Below are positions 44,969-53,501 of a stretch of 64,000 nucleotides of DNA, piece after piece. The stretch is from Paractinoplanes brasiliensis. GTDB lineage: Bacteria > Actinomycetota > Actinomycetes > Mycobacteriales > Micromonosporaceae. Below the pieces are notes generated by a model. It was not told where the DNA came from and did not search any database. It worked only from the letters and a program-made list of their open reading frames with translations. Within the stretch, counting starts at the first letter, position 1. Each line of letters opens with the position of its first letter. The translations under genes were made by a program, and so were the position numbers. The DNA lies in NCBI RefSeq assembly GCF_004362215.1, contig NZ_SNWR01000002.1, forward strand, positions 1,798,001 through 1,862,000, written 5' to 3'.

Positions 44969-45372
44969 TGACTCCGAACCTGGTCTACGTCGTCGTGATC
45001 GGGGTGCTGTTCGCGGCGGGTGTCTCGATGGTGCTCGAACGCAGCCTCACCCGGGTGCTGATGGGGATGATCCTGCTCGGCAACGGCGTGAACCTGCTGA
45101 TCCTGCTGGGCGGCGAGGCCGGCACGCCGCCGATCGTGGGGCTCGGCCCCGGTGAACAGATGGCCGACCCGCTGCCGCAGATCATGATCCTGACCGCGAT
45201 CGTGATCACGCTGGGGATGACCGCCTTCCTGCTGGCCCTGGCCTATCGCAGCTGGGCCATGAGCGGGCACGACGAGGTGCAGGACGACGTCGAGGACCAG
45301 CGGATCATGCGACTCGCCGAACGTGATCAGGGTTCGGGAACCGACGACACCGATCACGAGGCCACGCCATGA
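44968..45372 (+). CDS. mrpC: Mrp antiporter subunit C
   Basis: 134 residues, NuoK-like with three membrane segments (VYVVVIGVLFAAGVSMVLER, MGMILLGNGVNLLILLGG, ILTAIVITLGMTAFLLAL). A soluble acidic tail follows. The ATG overlaps the mrpA stop by one base (TGATG) and follows AAGGAG. Its 3' end overlaps mrpD by four bases. Confidence 0.93.
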   Translation: MTPNLVYVVVIGVLFAAGVSMVLERSLTRVLMGMILLGNGVNLLILLGGEAGTPPIVGLGPGEQMADPLPQIMILTAIVITLGMTAFLLALAYRSWAMSGHDEVQDDVEDQRIMRLAERDQGSGTDDTDHEATP

Positions 45373-46871
45373 CGTTTCTCGTACCCCTGCCCGTCGTGAT
45401 GCCGCTGCTCGGCGCGGCGCTCACGCTGATGATGGCGCGCCGGCCACGGGCGCAGCGGACGGTCAGCCTCACCGTGCTCACCGCCACGCTGCTCGTCTCG
45501 TGCGCGCTGCTCTACTTCTCGACCACCGACGGCTCGCTGGTCGTGGCCGTGGGCGGGTGGGAGGCGCCGCTGGGCATCGTGCTCATCGCCGACCAGCTGG
45601 CCGCGCTGATGCTGGTGGTGTCGTCGGCGGTGACGCTGTGCGTGCTCGTCTACTCGATCGGGCAGGGCATGGCCGACGGGCACGAGGAGACGCCGCTGTC
45701 GGTCTACCACCCGACCTACCTGGTGCTCACGGCCGGTGTGACCAACGCGTTCCTGGCCGGCGACCTGTTCAACCTGTACGTCGGGTTCGAGATCCTGCTC
45801 GTGGCCAGCTACGTGCTGCTGACGATCGGGGGCACCGAGAACAGGATCCGCGCCGGAAGCACGTACGTGGTGGTCAGTCTCCTGTCGTCGGTGATCTTCC
45901 TGACGGCGATCGGGCTCATCTACGCCGCCACCGGCACGCTCAACCTGGCCCAGCTGGTCGAGCGGCTGGACGAGCTGCCCGACGGCCTGCGGCTGATCCT
46001 GCAGGGCATGCTGCTGCTGGCGTTCGGCATCAAGGCGGCCGTGTTCCCGCTGTCGTCGTGGCTGCCGGACAGCTATCCCACCGCACCGGCCCCCGTCACG
46101 GCGGTGTTCGCGGGGCTGCTCACCAAGGTCGGTGTGTACGCCATCATCCGTACGGAAACGCTGTTGTTCCCCGGCGGACGAGCGGCGGTGGTCCTGCTCG
46201 TCACCGGACTGCTCACGATGGTGATCGGCATCCTGGGGGCGGTCGCGCAGTCCGACATCAAACGGTTGCTGTCGTTCACGCTGATCAGCCACATCGGCTA
46301 CCTGCTGTTCGGGGTGGGCCTGACCACGCAGCTCGGGCTCTCCAGCGCGATCTTCTACGTGGTCCACCACATCACCATTCAGACCACGCTGTTCCTGGCG
46401 GCCGGGCTGATCGAGCAACGCGGCGGCAGCACAGCCCTCGACAGGCTGGGCGGCCTGGCCAAACTGTCACCGGTGCTGGCCGTGCTGTTCCTCGTGCCCG
46501 CCCTCAACCTGGCCGGCATCCCGCCGTTCTCCGGGTTCATCGGCAAGCTCGGCCTGGTGCAGGCGGGCGTGGCCGACGGCGGCGTGCTGGCCTGGATGCT
46601 GGTCGGCGGCGGCATCCTGACCAGCCTGCTCACCCTGTACGCGGTGGCTCGTGTCTGGAACCTGGCGTTCTGGCGTACACCGCCCAAGTCGATGCCGTCG
46701 GTCCGGCTGCCCGCGCTGATGGTCGCGCCGACGCTGGCCCTGGTCACGCTGGGCGTGGGCCTGACGTTCGCCGCCGGGCCGCTGTTCGACGTGGGCGACC
46801 AGGCCGCGTCGACGCTGATGCAGCGCTCCGGCTACGTCGAAGCGGTCTACGGAGAAGGAGGTGCGCCGTGA
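45369..46871 (+). CDS. mrpD: Mrp antiporter subunit D
   Basis: 500 residues, NuoM/N-like proton-translocating subunit with about 14 membrane segments. Conserved blocks include LFNLYVGFEILLVASYVLLT with the key Glu, FGIKAAVFPLSSWLPDSYPT with the channel Lys, LSFTLISHIGYLLFGVGL, and FLVPALNLAGIPPFSGFIGK. It forms the second ion path beside MrpA. ATGA overlap with mrpC and GTGA overlap with mrpE show tight coupling. Confidence 0.94.
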   Translation: MTFLVPLPVVMPLLGAALTLMMARRPRAQRTVSLTVLTATLLVSCALLYFSTTDGSLVVAVGGWEAPLGIVLIADQLAALMLVVSSAVTLCVLVYSIGQGMADGHEETPLSVYHPTYLVLTAGVTNAFLAGDLFNLYVGFEILLVASYVLLTIGGTENRIRAGSTYVVVSLLSSVIFLTAIGLIYAATGTLNLAQLVERLDELPDGLRLILQGMLLLAFGIKAAVFPLSSWLPDSYPTAPAPVTAVFAGLLTKVGVYAIIRTETLLFPGGRAAVVLLVTGLLTMVIGILGAVAQSDIKRLLSFTLISHIGYLLFGVGLTTQLGLSSAIFYVVHHITIQTTLFLAAGLIEQRGGSTALDRLGGLAKLSPVLAVLFLVPALNLAGIPPFSGFIGKLGLVQAGVADGGVLAWMLVGGGILTSLLTLYAVARVWNLAFWRTPPKSMPSVRLPALMVAPTLALVTLGVGLTFAAGPLFDVGDQAASTLMQRSGYVEAVYGEGGAP

Positions 46872-47404
46872 CCGGCGGACGATGGCGGGACAGGTGCGTG
46901 GCCGCGGCCGGCCTCACCGTGATCTGGATGTTCCTGTGGGGCTCGTTCACCCCGCTGACCTTCACCGGTGGCCTGATCGTGGCGGTGATCGTGCTCATCG
47001 TGTTCCCGTTGCCGCCGGTCACCTACGCCGGCCGGGTCCGCCCGTACGGGCTCCTGAAGTTCGCCGTCCGATTCCTGCGCGACCTCGTGGTGGCCAGCGC
47101 GCAGGTCGCTCTGCTGGCGTTCCGCGTCGGGCACGTGCCGCGCAGCGCGATCATCGCCGTGTCGCTGCGCTGCCCGTCCGACATGAACCTGACGCTGACC
47201 GCCGAGGCGCTGTCGCTGGTGCCCGGCAGCCTGATCGTCGACGTGGACCGCAGACGCGGCATCCTCTACGTCCACGTGCTGGGCGTCTCGTCACCCGAGG
47301 AGGCCGACCGGTTCCGCGACGGCGTGCTCGACCTGGAAGGCCGGATCATCGAGGCGTTCGGCTCGCGCGCCGAGCGCCGTGTCATCGAGGAGATCTCCGC
47401 ATGA
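46868..47404 (+). CDS. mrpE: Mrp antiporter subunit E
   Basis: 178 residues. Two or three N-terminal membrane segments are followed by the family's soluble domain (VRFLRDLVVASAQVALLAF, AIIAVSLRCPSDMNLTLTAE, LSLVPGSLIVDVDRRRGILY). The GTG at 46868 overlaps the mrpD stop. It is required for complex assembly in characterised Mrp systems. Confidence 0.92.
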   Translation: MTGGRWRDRCVAAAGLTVIWMFLWGSFTPLTFTGGLIVAVIVLIVFPLPPVTYAGRVRPYGLLKFAVRFLRDLVVASAQVALLAFRVGHVPRSAIIAVSLRCPSDMNLTLTAEALSLVPGSLIVDVDRRRGILYVHVLGVSSPEEADRFRDGVLDLEGRIIEAFGSRAERRVIEEISA

Positions 47405-47775
47405 CCGTCGTCGCCGTGCTGGTCACCACCCTGCTCGCCGTCGGGGCCGGGCTCGCCCTGATCCGCGTCGTGCGCGGCCCGTCGGTGCTCGACCGCATCG
47501 TCGCCACCGACGTGCTGCTGGCGCTGATCGTGATGGCCCTGGCCATGGAGGCCGCGTTCTCCCGGGACGCCACCGTGCTGCCGGTGCTGGCGGTCCTGTC
47601 CATCCTGGGCTTCACGGGCGCTGTCAGCGTTGCCCGCTTCGCCATCCGGCGTACGGAGGGCTCTGCTTCTGAAGGCTCCGCTTCTGAAGGCTCCGCTTCT
47701 GAAGGCTCCGCTTTTGAAGGCTCGGCTTCTGAAGGCTCGGCCTTTGAAGGCTCTGCTCCCGGGGGTTTCCGATGA
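47401..47775 (+). CDS. mrpF: Mrp antiporter subunit F with repetitive C-terminal tail
   Basis: 124 residues. The first 85 are a normal MrpF with three membrane segments (LIRVVRGPSVLDRIVATDVL, ALAMEAAFSRDATVLPVLAV, GFTGAVSVARFAIRRTEG). The rest is an unusual tail of about seven EGSAS/EGSAF repeats generated by a 15-bp minisatellite. MrpF proteins usually end shortly after the third membrane segment, so the tail is an addition that probably does not affect transport. Confidence 0.9.
   Translation: MTVVAVLVTTLLAVGAGLALIRVVRGPSVLDRIVATDVLLALIVMALAMEAAFSRDATVLPVLAVLSILGFTGAVSVARFAIRRTEGSASEGSASEGSASEGSAFEGSASEGSAFEGSAPGGFR
47656..47760 (+). repeat. 15-bp minisatellite encoding the MrpF tail
   Basis: Seven tandem units of the form GAAGGCTCCGCTTCT, with substitutions at a few positions, encode Glu-Gly-Ser-Ala-Ser/Phe in frame. 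The array ends just before the mrpG start. Confidence 0.93.
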
Positions 47776-48113
47776 ACGCCGTGCTCGACCTGGTCGCGGC
47801 CGTCTGCCTGGTCGTCGGCGCCCTGCTGGGCCTGTCGGCCGGGCTGGCCCTGATGCGCTTTCCCGACCTGCTCTCCCGCATGCACGCCGCCACCAAGCCG
47901 CAGGTGCTGGGTCTGCTGCTGGTGCTGATCGGCTGCGCGCTGCGGCTGCGCGAGGCCGTGGACGTCACGACGCTGCTGCTGGTCGCCGTCTTCAGCATGG
48001 CCACGGCCCCGGTGGCGGCCCACATGATCGGGCGAGCGGGGTACCGCGCCGGGCTGGCCCGCAAGGATCTGCTGGTCCTCGACGAACTGAGCACCGCCGA
48101 CGACAAACGGTGA
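47772..48113 (+). CDS. mrpG: Mrp antiporter subunit G
   Basis: 113 residues with three membrane segments and the MnhG/PhaG signature (LALMRFPDLLSRMHAATKPQ, LLLVAVFSMATAPVAAHMIG). The ATG overlaps the mrpF stop. It completes the seven-function Mrp operon (A/B fused, then C-G). Confidence 0.92.
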   Translation: MNAVLDLVAAVCLVVGALLGLSAGLALMRFPDLLSRMHAATKPQVLGLLLVLIGCALRLREAVDVTTLLLVAVFSMATAPVAAHMIGRAGYRAGLARKDLLVLDELSTADDKR

Positions 48114-48126
48114 GGAGGTCTCCGCC

Positions 48127-48579
48127 ATGTCACCATCCGACGCCGACCTGGGCCGGCTGATCGCCGAGACCCTGGCGGCGGACGAACGTTTCCGCCGCCA
48201 GCCGGTGGCCGTGCAGGTGCAGAACGGCGTGGCCATCCTGACCGGCCGGGTGGACAGCCCGGAGGTCTACGACACCCTGCTGGCGCAGGTCCGCGAGTTG
48301 CCCGGGGTCCGCGACGTCTGCGACGGCCTCCTGATAGCCGACGGCGAGACCCTGCTGCGCGAGGCCCGCCAGTTCGGTGCGGTCGCCGCCGACCTGGCCA
48401 CGCTCCCCTCCCCGCCGCGCCGAGGTTCCCCGGCGGCGGTCGCGGCCCGGGTCGTCATGGTCCTGGTCACCGCCGTCATCGTGCTGATCGAGGTGGCGGG
48501 GTGGCTGGCCGCGCTGTTCGGCGTGGGCCTGCTGGCCTGGGCGGCCGACATCCTGCTCTGCCGACGCCGCAGGCGCTGA
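48127..48579 (+). CDS. BON-domain membrane protein
   Basis: 150 residues. Residues 5-75 form a BON domain (VAVQVQNGVAILTGRVDSPE, then LAQVRELPGVRDVCDGL). A linker and a hydrophobic hairpin follow (VVMVLVTAVIVLIEVAGWLA, FGVGLLAWAADILL), ending in RRRRR. BON domains are thought to bind phospholipid surfaces. It starts 13 bp after mrpG with a GAGGAGG ribosome binding site, so it is probably the last gene of the Mrp operon. Confidence 0.83.
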   Translation: MSPSDADLGRLIAETLAADERFRRQPVAVQVQNGVAILTGRVDSPEVYDTLLAQVRELPGVRDVCDGLLIADGETLLREARQFGAVAADLATLPSPPRRGSPAAVAARVVMVLVTAVIVLIEVAGWLAALFGVGLLAWAADILLCRRRRR

Positions 48580-48635
48580 CGCCTCGCGTTCCGACGGGCG
48601 GCGATTGGGTGGCGGCGCGGCGACCGATCGGCCTG

Positions 48636-48857
<222 letters not shown>

Positions 48858-49032
48858 GAGGACGATCTCGAGTGCGGCCGGACGGGTCAGGCGGTGCGCC
48901 GTGAGGCGCGCCCGGTTTGACGACGGCGCACGCCGACGATGCGGCCGGCGGTAGGAGCACGGCGCACCGGTGGGCGCGGCGCAGCGTGCCGGCGACCTCA
49001 CGACGAACGGCGACGTTTCCCGCGTACGGGCA

Positions 49033-49046
49033 TGGGAGCGCTCCCC
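49033..49046. promoter_or_regulatory. CebR/LacI-type operator upstream of the pectate lyase
   Basis: TGGGAGCGCTCCCC differs by one base from TGGGAGCGCTCCCA, the palindrome bound by Streptomyces CebR, a LacI-family sugar-responsive repressor. It lies about 210 bp upstream of the pectate lyase start. Confidence 0.6.
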
Positions 49047-49076
49047 AGGTCAGGCGGCCGATGTATGCAAACCACT

Positions 49077-49134
49077 GCAAACGCTTGCCCTGGCTATTGA
49101 CTTGTTTCTATTCTCGCTGAGGCAAGCGCTTTCC
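49077..49134 (+). promoter_or_regulatory. Probable pectate lyase promoter flanked by two LacI-family-like half-palindromic boxes
   Basis: GCAAACGCTTGCC (49077-49089) and GGCAAGCGCTTTCC (49121-49134) are inverted relatives with the CG centre of LacI-family operators. Between them TTGCCC (49085-49090) and TATTCT (49109-49114) could be -35 and -10 elements 18 bp apart. A repressor on the boxes would block polymerase. The promoter is inferred. Confidence 0.5.
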
Positions 49135-49252
49135 TAGACGGATCGCCGGGTCGGCGTGGGTGGCTGATCCGCGGCCTGAAACAGGGCTGCGGGTTCGAGA
49201 CAACGGTTCGTGGTGGCAGCGCCCGGCAATGCGAAGAGGAGCGAGAACAGCC

Positions 49253-50803
49253 ATGAAACGTTCAGCCAGACGCGCCCTGGTGGCGCTGACCACCGGCGCG
49301 GTAGGCGCTGCGATCGTCGCGGCCCTCCCCCTGCCCCAGGCGAGCGCGGCCGCGGTGGGCTCCGCGACCGGTTACGCCTCGAGCAACGGCGGCACCACCG
49401 GCGGCAACGGCGGCGCGACCGTACGGGCCACCACCGGCACGCAGATCCACCAAGCGCTGTGCAGCCGGGCCAGCAGCAGCACCCCGATCACGATCGAGGT
49501 CTCCGGCACGATCAACCACGGCAACACGACCAAGGTCTCCGGCAACAGCTGCAACACGGCCGCCGACAGGATCGAGCTCAAGGAGATCAGCAACGTCACG
49601 ATCATCGGGGTGGGCGGCGGTGCGGTCTTCGACCAGCTGGGCATTCACCTCCGGGACTCCAGCAACATCATCATTCAGAACGTGACGGTGCGGAACGTCA
49701 AGAAGTCGGGCTCGCCCACCTCGAACGGCGGCGACGCGATCGGCATGGAGAGCACTGTCCGTAACGTCTGGGTCGACCACGTCACGCTGGAGGCGTCAGG
49801 GGGCGAGTCGGAGGGTTACGACGGCCTGTTCGACATGAAGGACAACACGCAGTACGTGACCCTGTCGTACAGCATCCTGCGGAACTCGGGCCGCGGCGGG
49901 CTGATCGGGTCGAGCGAGAGCGACACGTCCAACGGCTTCGTGACGTTCCACCACAACCACTACCAGAACATCGATTCCCGTACGCCGTTGCTGCGGGGCG
50001 GCATCGCCCACATCTACAACAACTACTACTACAGCCTGAACGAGTCGGGCATCAACTCGCGCGCCGGCGCGCGGGCCAAGGTCGAGAACAACTACTTCCA
50101 GAACTCGAAGGACGTCCTCGGCACGTTCTACACCGACGCCGCCGGGTACTGGCAGACCGCCGGCAACATCCTCGACAACGTGACCTGGTCGAGCACCAGC
50201 GGCGAGAACAAGCCGGCCGGTCCGGGCATGGCGTCGACGACCACGGTGAGCGTCCCGTACTCGTACCGGCTCGACGGCGCCTCATGCACGCCGGAGGTGG
50301 TGCGCTCGACCGCGGGCGCCAACACCGGCATCCGTACGTCGAGCGGCAGCTGCACCCCCACGAACCCGTCACCGACCACGCCGGCCCCGACCACGCCGTC
50401 GACGCCCGGCCCGGCCACCCCGACGCCCACGCCGAGCCAGCCGAGCGGCACGAACCTGAGCCTCGGCGGCGGCGCCGACGGTTCGAGCAAGGCGGGCGGG
50501 ACAAGCTACGGCAACGTCAAGGACGGGAACCTGAGCACGTACTGGTCGCCGAGCGGCACCACGGGCAGCATCTCGATCAAGTGGGGCACGGCCACGACGG
50601 TGGGCCGGATCAACATCCGTGAGGTGTCGAGCGCGGTCACCTCGTACCGGGTGCTCAACGCCGACACCGGCGCGGTGCTCAAGACCGGCTCGGGCGCGGG
50701 GGTCATCAGCTTCACGCCGGCCTCGCTCAAGAAGGTCACCTTCGAGATCACCGGCGCGAGCTCGACGCCGCGGGTGGCCGAGTTCGAGACGTACGCGAGC
50801 TGA
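49253..50803 (+). CDS. Secreted pectate lyase (PL1) with C-terminal carbohydrate-binding-like domain
   Basis: 516 residues. A signal peptide (residues 1-33, ending QASAAA) leads to a PL1 parallel beta-helix (TIIGVGGGAVFDQLGIHLRD, VWVDHVTLEASG, GYDGLFDMKDNTQYVTLSYS, the PL1 substrate-binding VTFHHNHYQNIDSRTPLLRG). A Thr/Pro linker (residues 365-400) joins a C-terminal discoidin/galactose-binding-like module (LSTYWSPSGTTGSISIKWG). It should cleave polygalacturonate outside the cell. A GAGGAG lies upstream of the ATG at 49253. LacI-type boxes suggest sugar-dependent expression. Confidence 0.92.
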   Translation: MKRSARRALVALTTGAVGAAIVAALPLPQASAAAVGSATGYASSNGGTTGGNGGATVRATTGTQIHQALCSRASSSTPITIEVSGTINHGNTTKVSGNSCNTAADRIELKEISNVTIIGVGGGAVFDQLGIHLRDSSNIIIQNVTVRNVKKSGSPTSNGGDAIGMESTVRNVWVDHVTLEASGGESEGYDGLFDMKDNTQYVTLSYSILRNSGRGGLIGSSESDTSNGFVTFHHNHYQNIDSRTPLLRGGIAHIYNNYYYSLNESGINSRAGARAKVENNYFQNSKDVLGTFYTDAAGYWQTAGNILDNVTWSSTSGENKPAGPGMASTTTVSVPYSYRLDGASCTPEVVRSTAGANTGIRTSSGSCTPTNPSPTTPAPTTPSTPGPATPTPTPSQPSGTNLSLGGGADGSSKAGGTSYGNVKDGNLSTYWSPSGTTGSISIKWGTATTVGRINIREVSSAVTSYRVLNADTGAVLKTGSGAGVISFTPASLKKVTFEITGASSTPRVAEFETYAS

Positions 50804-50808
50804 ATGCC

Positions 50809-50842
50809 GAGGGGCCTCCCGCTTCGCTCCGGGAGGCCCCTC
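50809..50842 (+). terminator. Terminator of the pectate lyase gene
   Basis: A perfect 13-bp stem (GAGGGGCCTCCCG/CGGGAGGCCCCTC) with an 8-base loop starts 5 bp after the stop and is followed by TTC. Confidence 0.88.
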
Positions 50843-51138
50843 TTCGCAGCTCAACGCCAACAGGACCCACCCCAACAAGACCGCGCAACAGGGCCGTGCC
50901 AACAGGGCCGTGCCAACAGGACCCACCCCGACCGGGGGACCTCCACCCTGACCCCCATTCTCCCGGATTCGGCCGATCTTGGGGTCGGGGGCTGTGGACA
51001 ACCCGGCATTGTGGATAACTCCGCGATCTTCTGCGGGGGTGGCTACGGTTCGGTCAGCGGTTCGCAGGTCCGGGCCGTGGCGCCGAGTATCCGTGGTCTC
51101 CGGTGGGTATGCCGGAGTTGAGAGCTGAGGAGGCTGAC

Positions 51139-51318
51139 ATGTCTGTTCGTGAACCGAACGCCCAGCCCGACTTCGAGCGTCCGATCGATCTGACCGATCT
51201 GCCCGACAGAGCCGAGCGGCCGAGGCCGGCCCGGGTTCCCGAGCACCATCCGGACGACTCGGGACTGCCGGGCGACGTGCCAGGACCGAGCGGCCCGGAT
51301 TCGCCGCCACGGGAATGA
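51139..51318 (+). CDS. Small acidic Pro/Asp-rich hypothetical protein (59 aa)
   Basis: 59 residues beginning MSVREPNAQPDFERPIDLTD and ending SGPDSPPRE; probably disordered. The ATG at 51139 has GGAGG five bases upstream. No family is recognised. Its size and composition resemble the protein at 35273. It stands alone, upstream of the glutathione peroxidase gene. The preceding 295 bp hold only short direct repeats (CAACAGG...). Confidence 0.55.
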   Translation: MSVREPNAQPDFERPIDLTDLPDRAERPRPARVPEHHPDDSGLPGDVPGPSGPDSPPRE

Positions 51319-51435
51319 CCGGGGCTCAGCTCCGGCAGAGGACGCGGCGGGGCGGGAGCCCTGCCGCCCCGTTGAGGGCTGCCGGATGTACCGTTTGCCG
51401 CATCCGGAACTTGATCCCACAGGAGCGGCACTGCG

Positions 51436-51915
51436 ATGACGGCGATTCAGGACATCCCGCTGAAGACGATCACGGGCGGGGACGCCACGCTCGGCGACTA
51501 CGTGGGACAGGTGCTGCTGGTGGTCAACGTGGCCTCGAAGTGCGGCTTCACCCCGCAGTACGAGGGTCTCGAACAGCTGCACGAGCGGCTGAGCGGGCGG
51601 GGTTTCGCCGTGCTCGGCTTCCCGGCCAACGACTTCGCCGGCCAGGAGCCCGGAACCGACGAGGAGATCGCCGAGTTCTGCCGCAGCACGTACTCCATCC
51701 AGTTCCCGATGTTCTCGAAGATCAAGGTGCTGGGCCCCGACCGTCACCCTCTCTACCGCGAGCTCTCCGGCGACGAGGACGTCAACTGGAACTTCGAGAA
51801 ATTCCTCATTTCCCGTACGGGTGAGGTCGTTGGCCGCTTCCCGACCCAGATCGCGCCTGACGACGCCGAGCTGAGCGCCGCGATCGACCGCGAGCTCGCC
51901 GCCCCGCGCCCGTGA
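51436..51915 (+). CDS. Glutathione peroxidase-family thiol peroxidase
   Basis: 159 residues. The family blocks are VNVASKCGFTPQYEGLEQLH with the peroxidatic Cys (Sec replaced by Cys), LGFPANDFAGQEPG with Gln, and NWNFEKFLISRTGEVVGRF with the catalytic Trp-Asn. Actinomycetes lack glutathione, so it is probably reduced by thioredoxin. AGGAG precedes the ATG. The stop codon lies in a 42-bp tandem repeat. Confidence 0.92.
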   Translation: MTAIQDIPLKTITGGDATLGDYVGQVLLVVNVASKCGFTPQYEGLEQLHERLSGRGFAVLGFPANDFAGQEPGTDEEIAEFCRSTYSIQFPMFSKIKVLGPDRHPLYRELSGDEDVNWNFEKFLISRTGEVVGRFPTQIAPDDAELSAAIDRELAAPRP

Positions 51916-52004
51916 CGTTGACGGCCGAGCTCAACCGCAAGCCGGCCGCGCCCATGACATTGACGGCCGAGATCAACCACGAGCCCGCCATGCCCGTGAC
52001 GGGG
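51911..52004. repeat. 42-bp tandem repeat starting at a stop codon
   Basis: Units beginning CGTGACGTTGACGGCCGAG start at 51911, 51953 (CATGACATTG) and, partially, 51995. The first unit contains the glutathione peroxidase stop; the array ends at the start of the next gene. Confidence 0.82.
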
Positions 52005-52006
52005 CG

Positions 52007-52921
52007 ATGATCTCGGCCCTGTCCGGTTTCGCCGTCATCGGCGTGATCATGGCGGCCGGATGGGTGGCCGGGCGGTGGGGCCGGCTGCCCGCCGAGACCG
52101 AGACGGTGGCCGGCAAGCTCGCGTACACCGTCCTCTCCCCCTGCCTGCTGTTCACCAGCGCCGCGGCCGCCGACCCGGGCGCGCTGTTCACCGAGCCTCT
52201 GCTGGTCTCGGCCGCCGCCGCGATCATCTGCTTCGCGCTGCACCCGCTCACCACCCGCGGCCGCGACCTGGGGGCCAGGATCGTCGGGTCGCTCGGCGCC
52301 GGCTACGTCAACGCGGCCTTCATCGGCATCCCGGTCGCGATGTACGTGCTGCACGACACCGCGCTCGTGGTGCCGATCTTCATGCTGCAGCTGCTCGTCT
52401 TCATGCCGATCACGGTGACCCTGCTCGAGATCGCCACGACGGGGCACACCTCCTGGCGTACGTCGCTGACCGTGCCACTGCGCAGCCCACTCACCGTGGC
52501 CGTCGTCCTCGGGATCGTCGTTTCTGTCACCGACGTGCGACTGCCGGACGTGTTCACGGAACCGGTCGCCGCCATGGGCAACGCCGCCGCGCCGGTTGTC
52601 CTCGTCGCGTTCGGCCTGTCGCTCTCGGGCCGCCGCCTGCTCGAACCCGGGCCCGACCGCATACCTGTGCTGGCCGCGGTCATCCTCAAGGCCGTGGTCA
52701 TGCCCGCCGTCGCCTTCCTGCTCGCGTCGGCCCTGCGGCTCACACCGACCGAGACGTACGCCGTCACGGTGCTGGCCGCCCTGCCGGCCGCACAGAACAT
52801 TTTCCTGTACGCGCAGGCGTTCGACCGTGGCGTCGTGCTCGCCCGCGACACCGTCTTCCTGTCCACGCTCGCCTGCATGCCCGCGCTCGTGACAATTGCG
52901 ATCTTGCACACCTTGACGTGA
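52007..52921 (+). CDS. AEC-family (auxin efflux carrier-like) transporter
   Basis: 304 residues with about ten membrane segments in two inverted halves (VIMAAGWVAGRWGRLP, VAGKLAYTVLSPCLLFTSAA, GAGYVNAAFIGIPVAMYVLH; NAAAPVVLVAFGLSLSGRRL, VLAALPAAQNIFLYAQAFDR). The PCLLF and AAQN segments are typical crossover sites. It probably exports or imports a carboxylate; the substrate is unknown. It begins 91 bp after the peroxidase stop. Confidence 0.87.
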   Translation: MISALSGFAVIGVIMAAGWVAGRWGRLPAETETVAGKLAYTVLSPCLLFTSAAAADPGALFTEPLLVSAAAAIICFALHPLTTRGRDLGARIVGSLGAGYVNAAFIGIPVAMYVLHDTALVVPIFMLQLLVFMPITVTLLEIATTGHTSWRTSLTVPLRSPLTVAVVLGIVVSVTDVRLPDVFTEPVAAMGNAAAPVVLVAFGLSLSGRRLLEPGPDRIPVLAAVILKAVVMPAVAFLLASALRLTPTETYAVTVLAALPAAQNIFLYAQAFDRGVVLARDTVFLSTLACMPALVTIAILHTLT

Positions 52922-52928
52922 ACCAAGG

Positions 52929-52947
52929 TTGAAGTTTTAACGTTCAA
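52929..52947. promoter_or_regulatory. Inverted repeat next to the flavin reductase start
   Basis: TTGAAGTTTTAACGTTCAA has TTGAA/TTCAA arms and an AT-rich centre. It ends two bases before the GTG of the flavin reductase gene, so a bound regulator would block the translation start or a leaderless promoter. The regulator is unknown; the MarR gene downstream is a candidate. Confidence 0.4.
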
Positions 52948-52949
52948 GC

Positions 52950-53417
52950 GTGCTCACCAGTGTCTCCACCGGGTTCAAGGCCGCCTTCCGCCGCTACCCC
53001 ACCGGCGTAGCGATCATCACAGCGGCCGGCCCGGTCGGGCTGACCGCCTCCAGCGTGGCGTCGGTGTCGGTGGACCCGCCCGCGCTGTCGTTCTCGGTCA
53101 TGGACTCCCCGTCGGCCCAGGCGCTGCTGCAGGCGCCGAGCTTCGTGGTCAACCTGCTGGGCCCGTCATCGGCCGCGCTGGCCCGCACCTTCGCCGGCCC
53201 GCACGGCCCCCGCTTCACCCCCGACCAGGGCTGGGAGTTCCTGCCGGCCGGCGAACCCGTGCTGACCTCCGCCCTGGCCTCGCTACGCGGCACCCCGCTG
53301 CGGCTCGTGCCGGTGGGAACCTCCACGGTCATCATCGCCGAGATCCACGACGTGTTCCTCGGCCCACCGGGCGGCCGCCTCGTCTACCACGACCGCGACT
53401 TCATAGCCCAGCACTGA
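52950..53417 (+). CDS. Flavin reductase-like FMN-binding split-barrel protein
   Basis: 155 residues of the flavin reductase family (FKAAFRRYPTGVAIITAAGP, GLTASSVASVSVDPPALSFS, ALLQAPSFVVNLLG, RLVYHDRDF). It probably supplies reduced FMN to a monooxygenase. No monooxygenase is next to it. No ribosome binding site is visible before the GTG, so it may be leaderless. Confidence 0.85.
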   Translation: MLTSVSTGFKAAFRRYPTGVAIITAAGPVGLTASSVASVSVDPPALSFSVMDSPSAQALLQAPSFVVNLLGPSSAALARTFAGPHGPRFTPDQGWEFLPAGEPVLTSALASLRGTPLRLVPVGTSTVIIAEIHDVFLGPPGGRLVYHDRDFIAQH

Positions 53418-53501
53418 ACACGTCCCCGAGGTCCGCCGCCCCCACCAGTCAGCCACGGGCAGGCGCTCAAGCGTCGCCGCCTTGTCAGCGCAACCGCGAC
53501 C

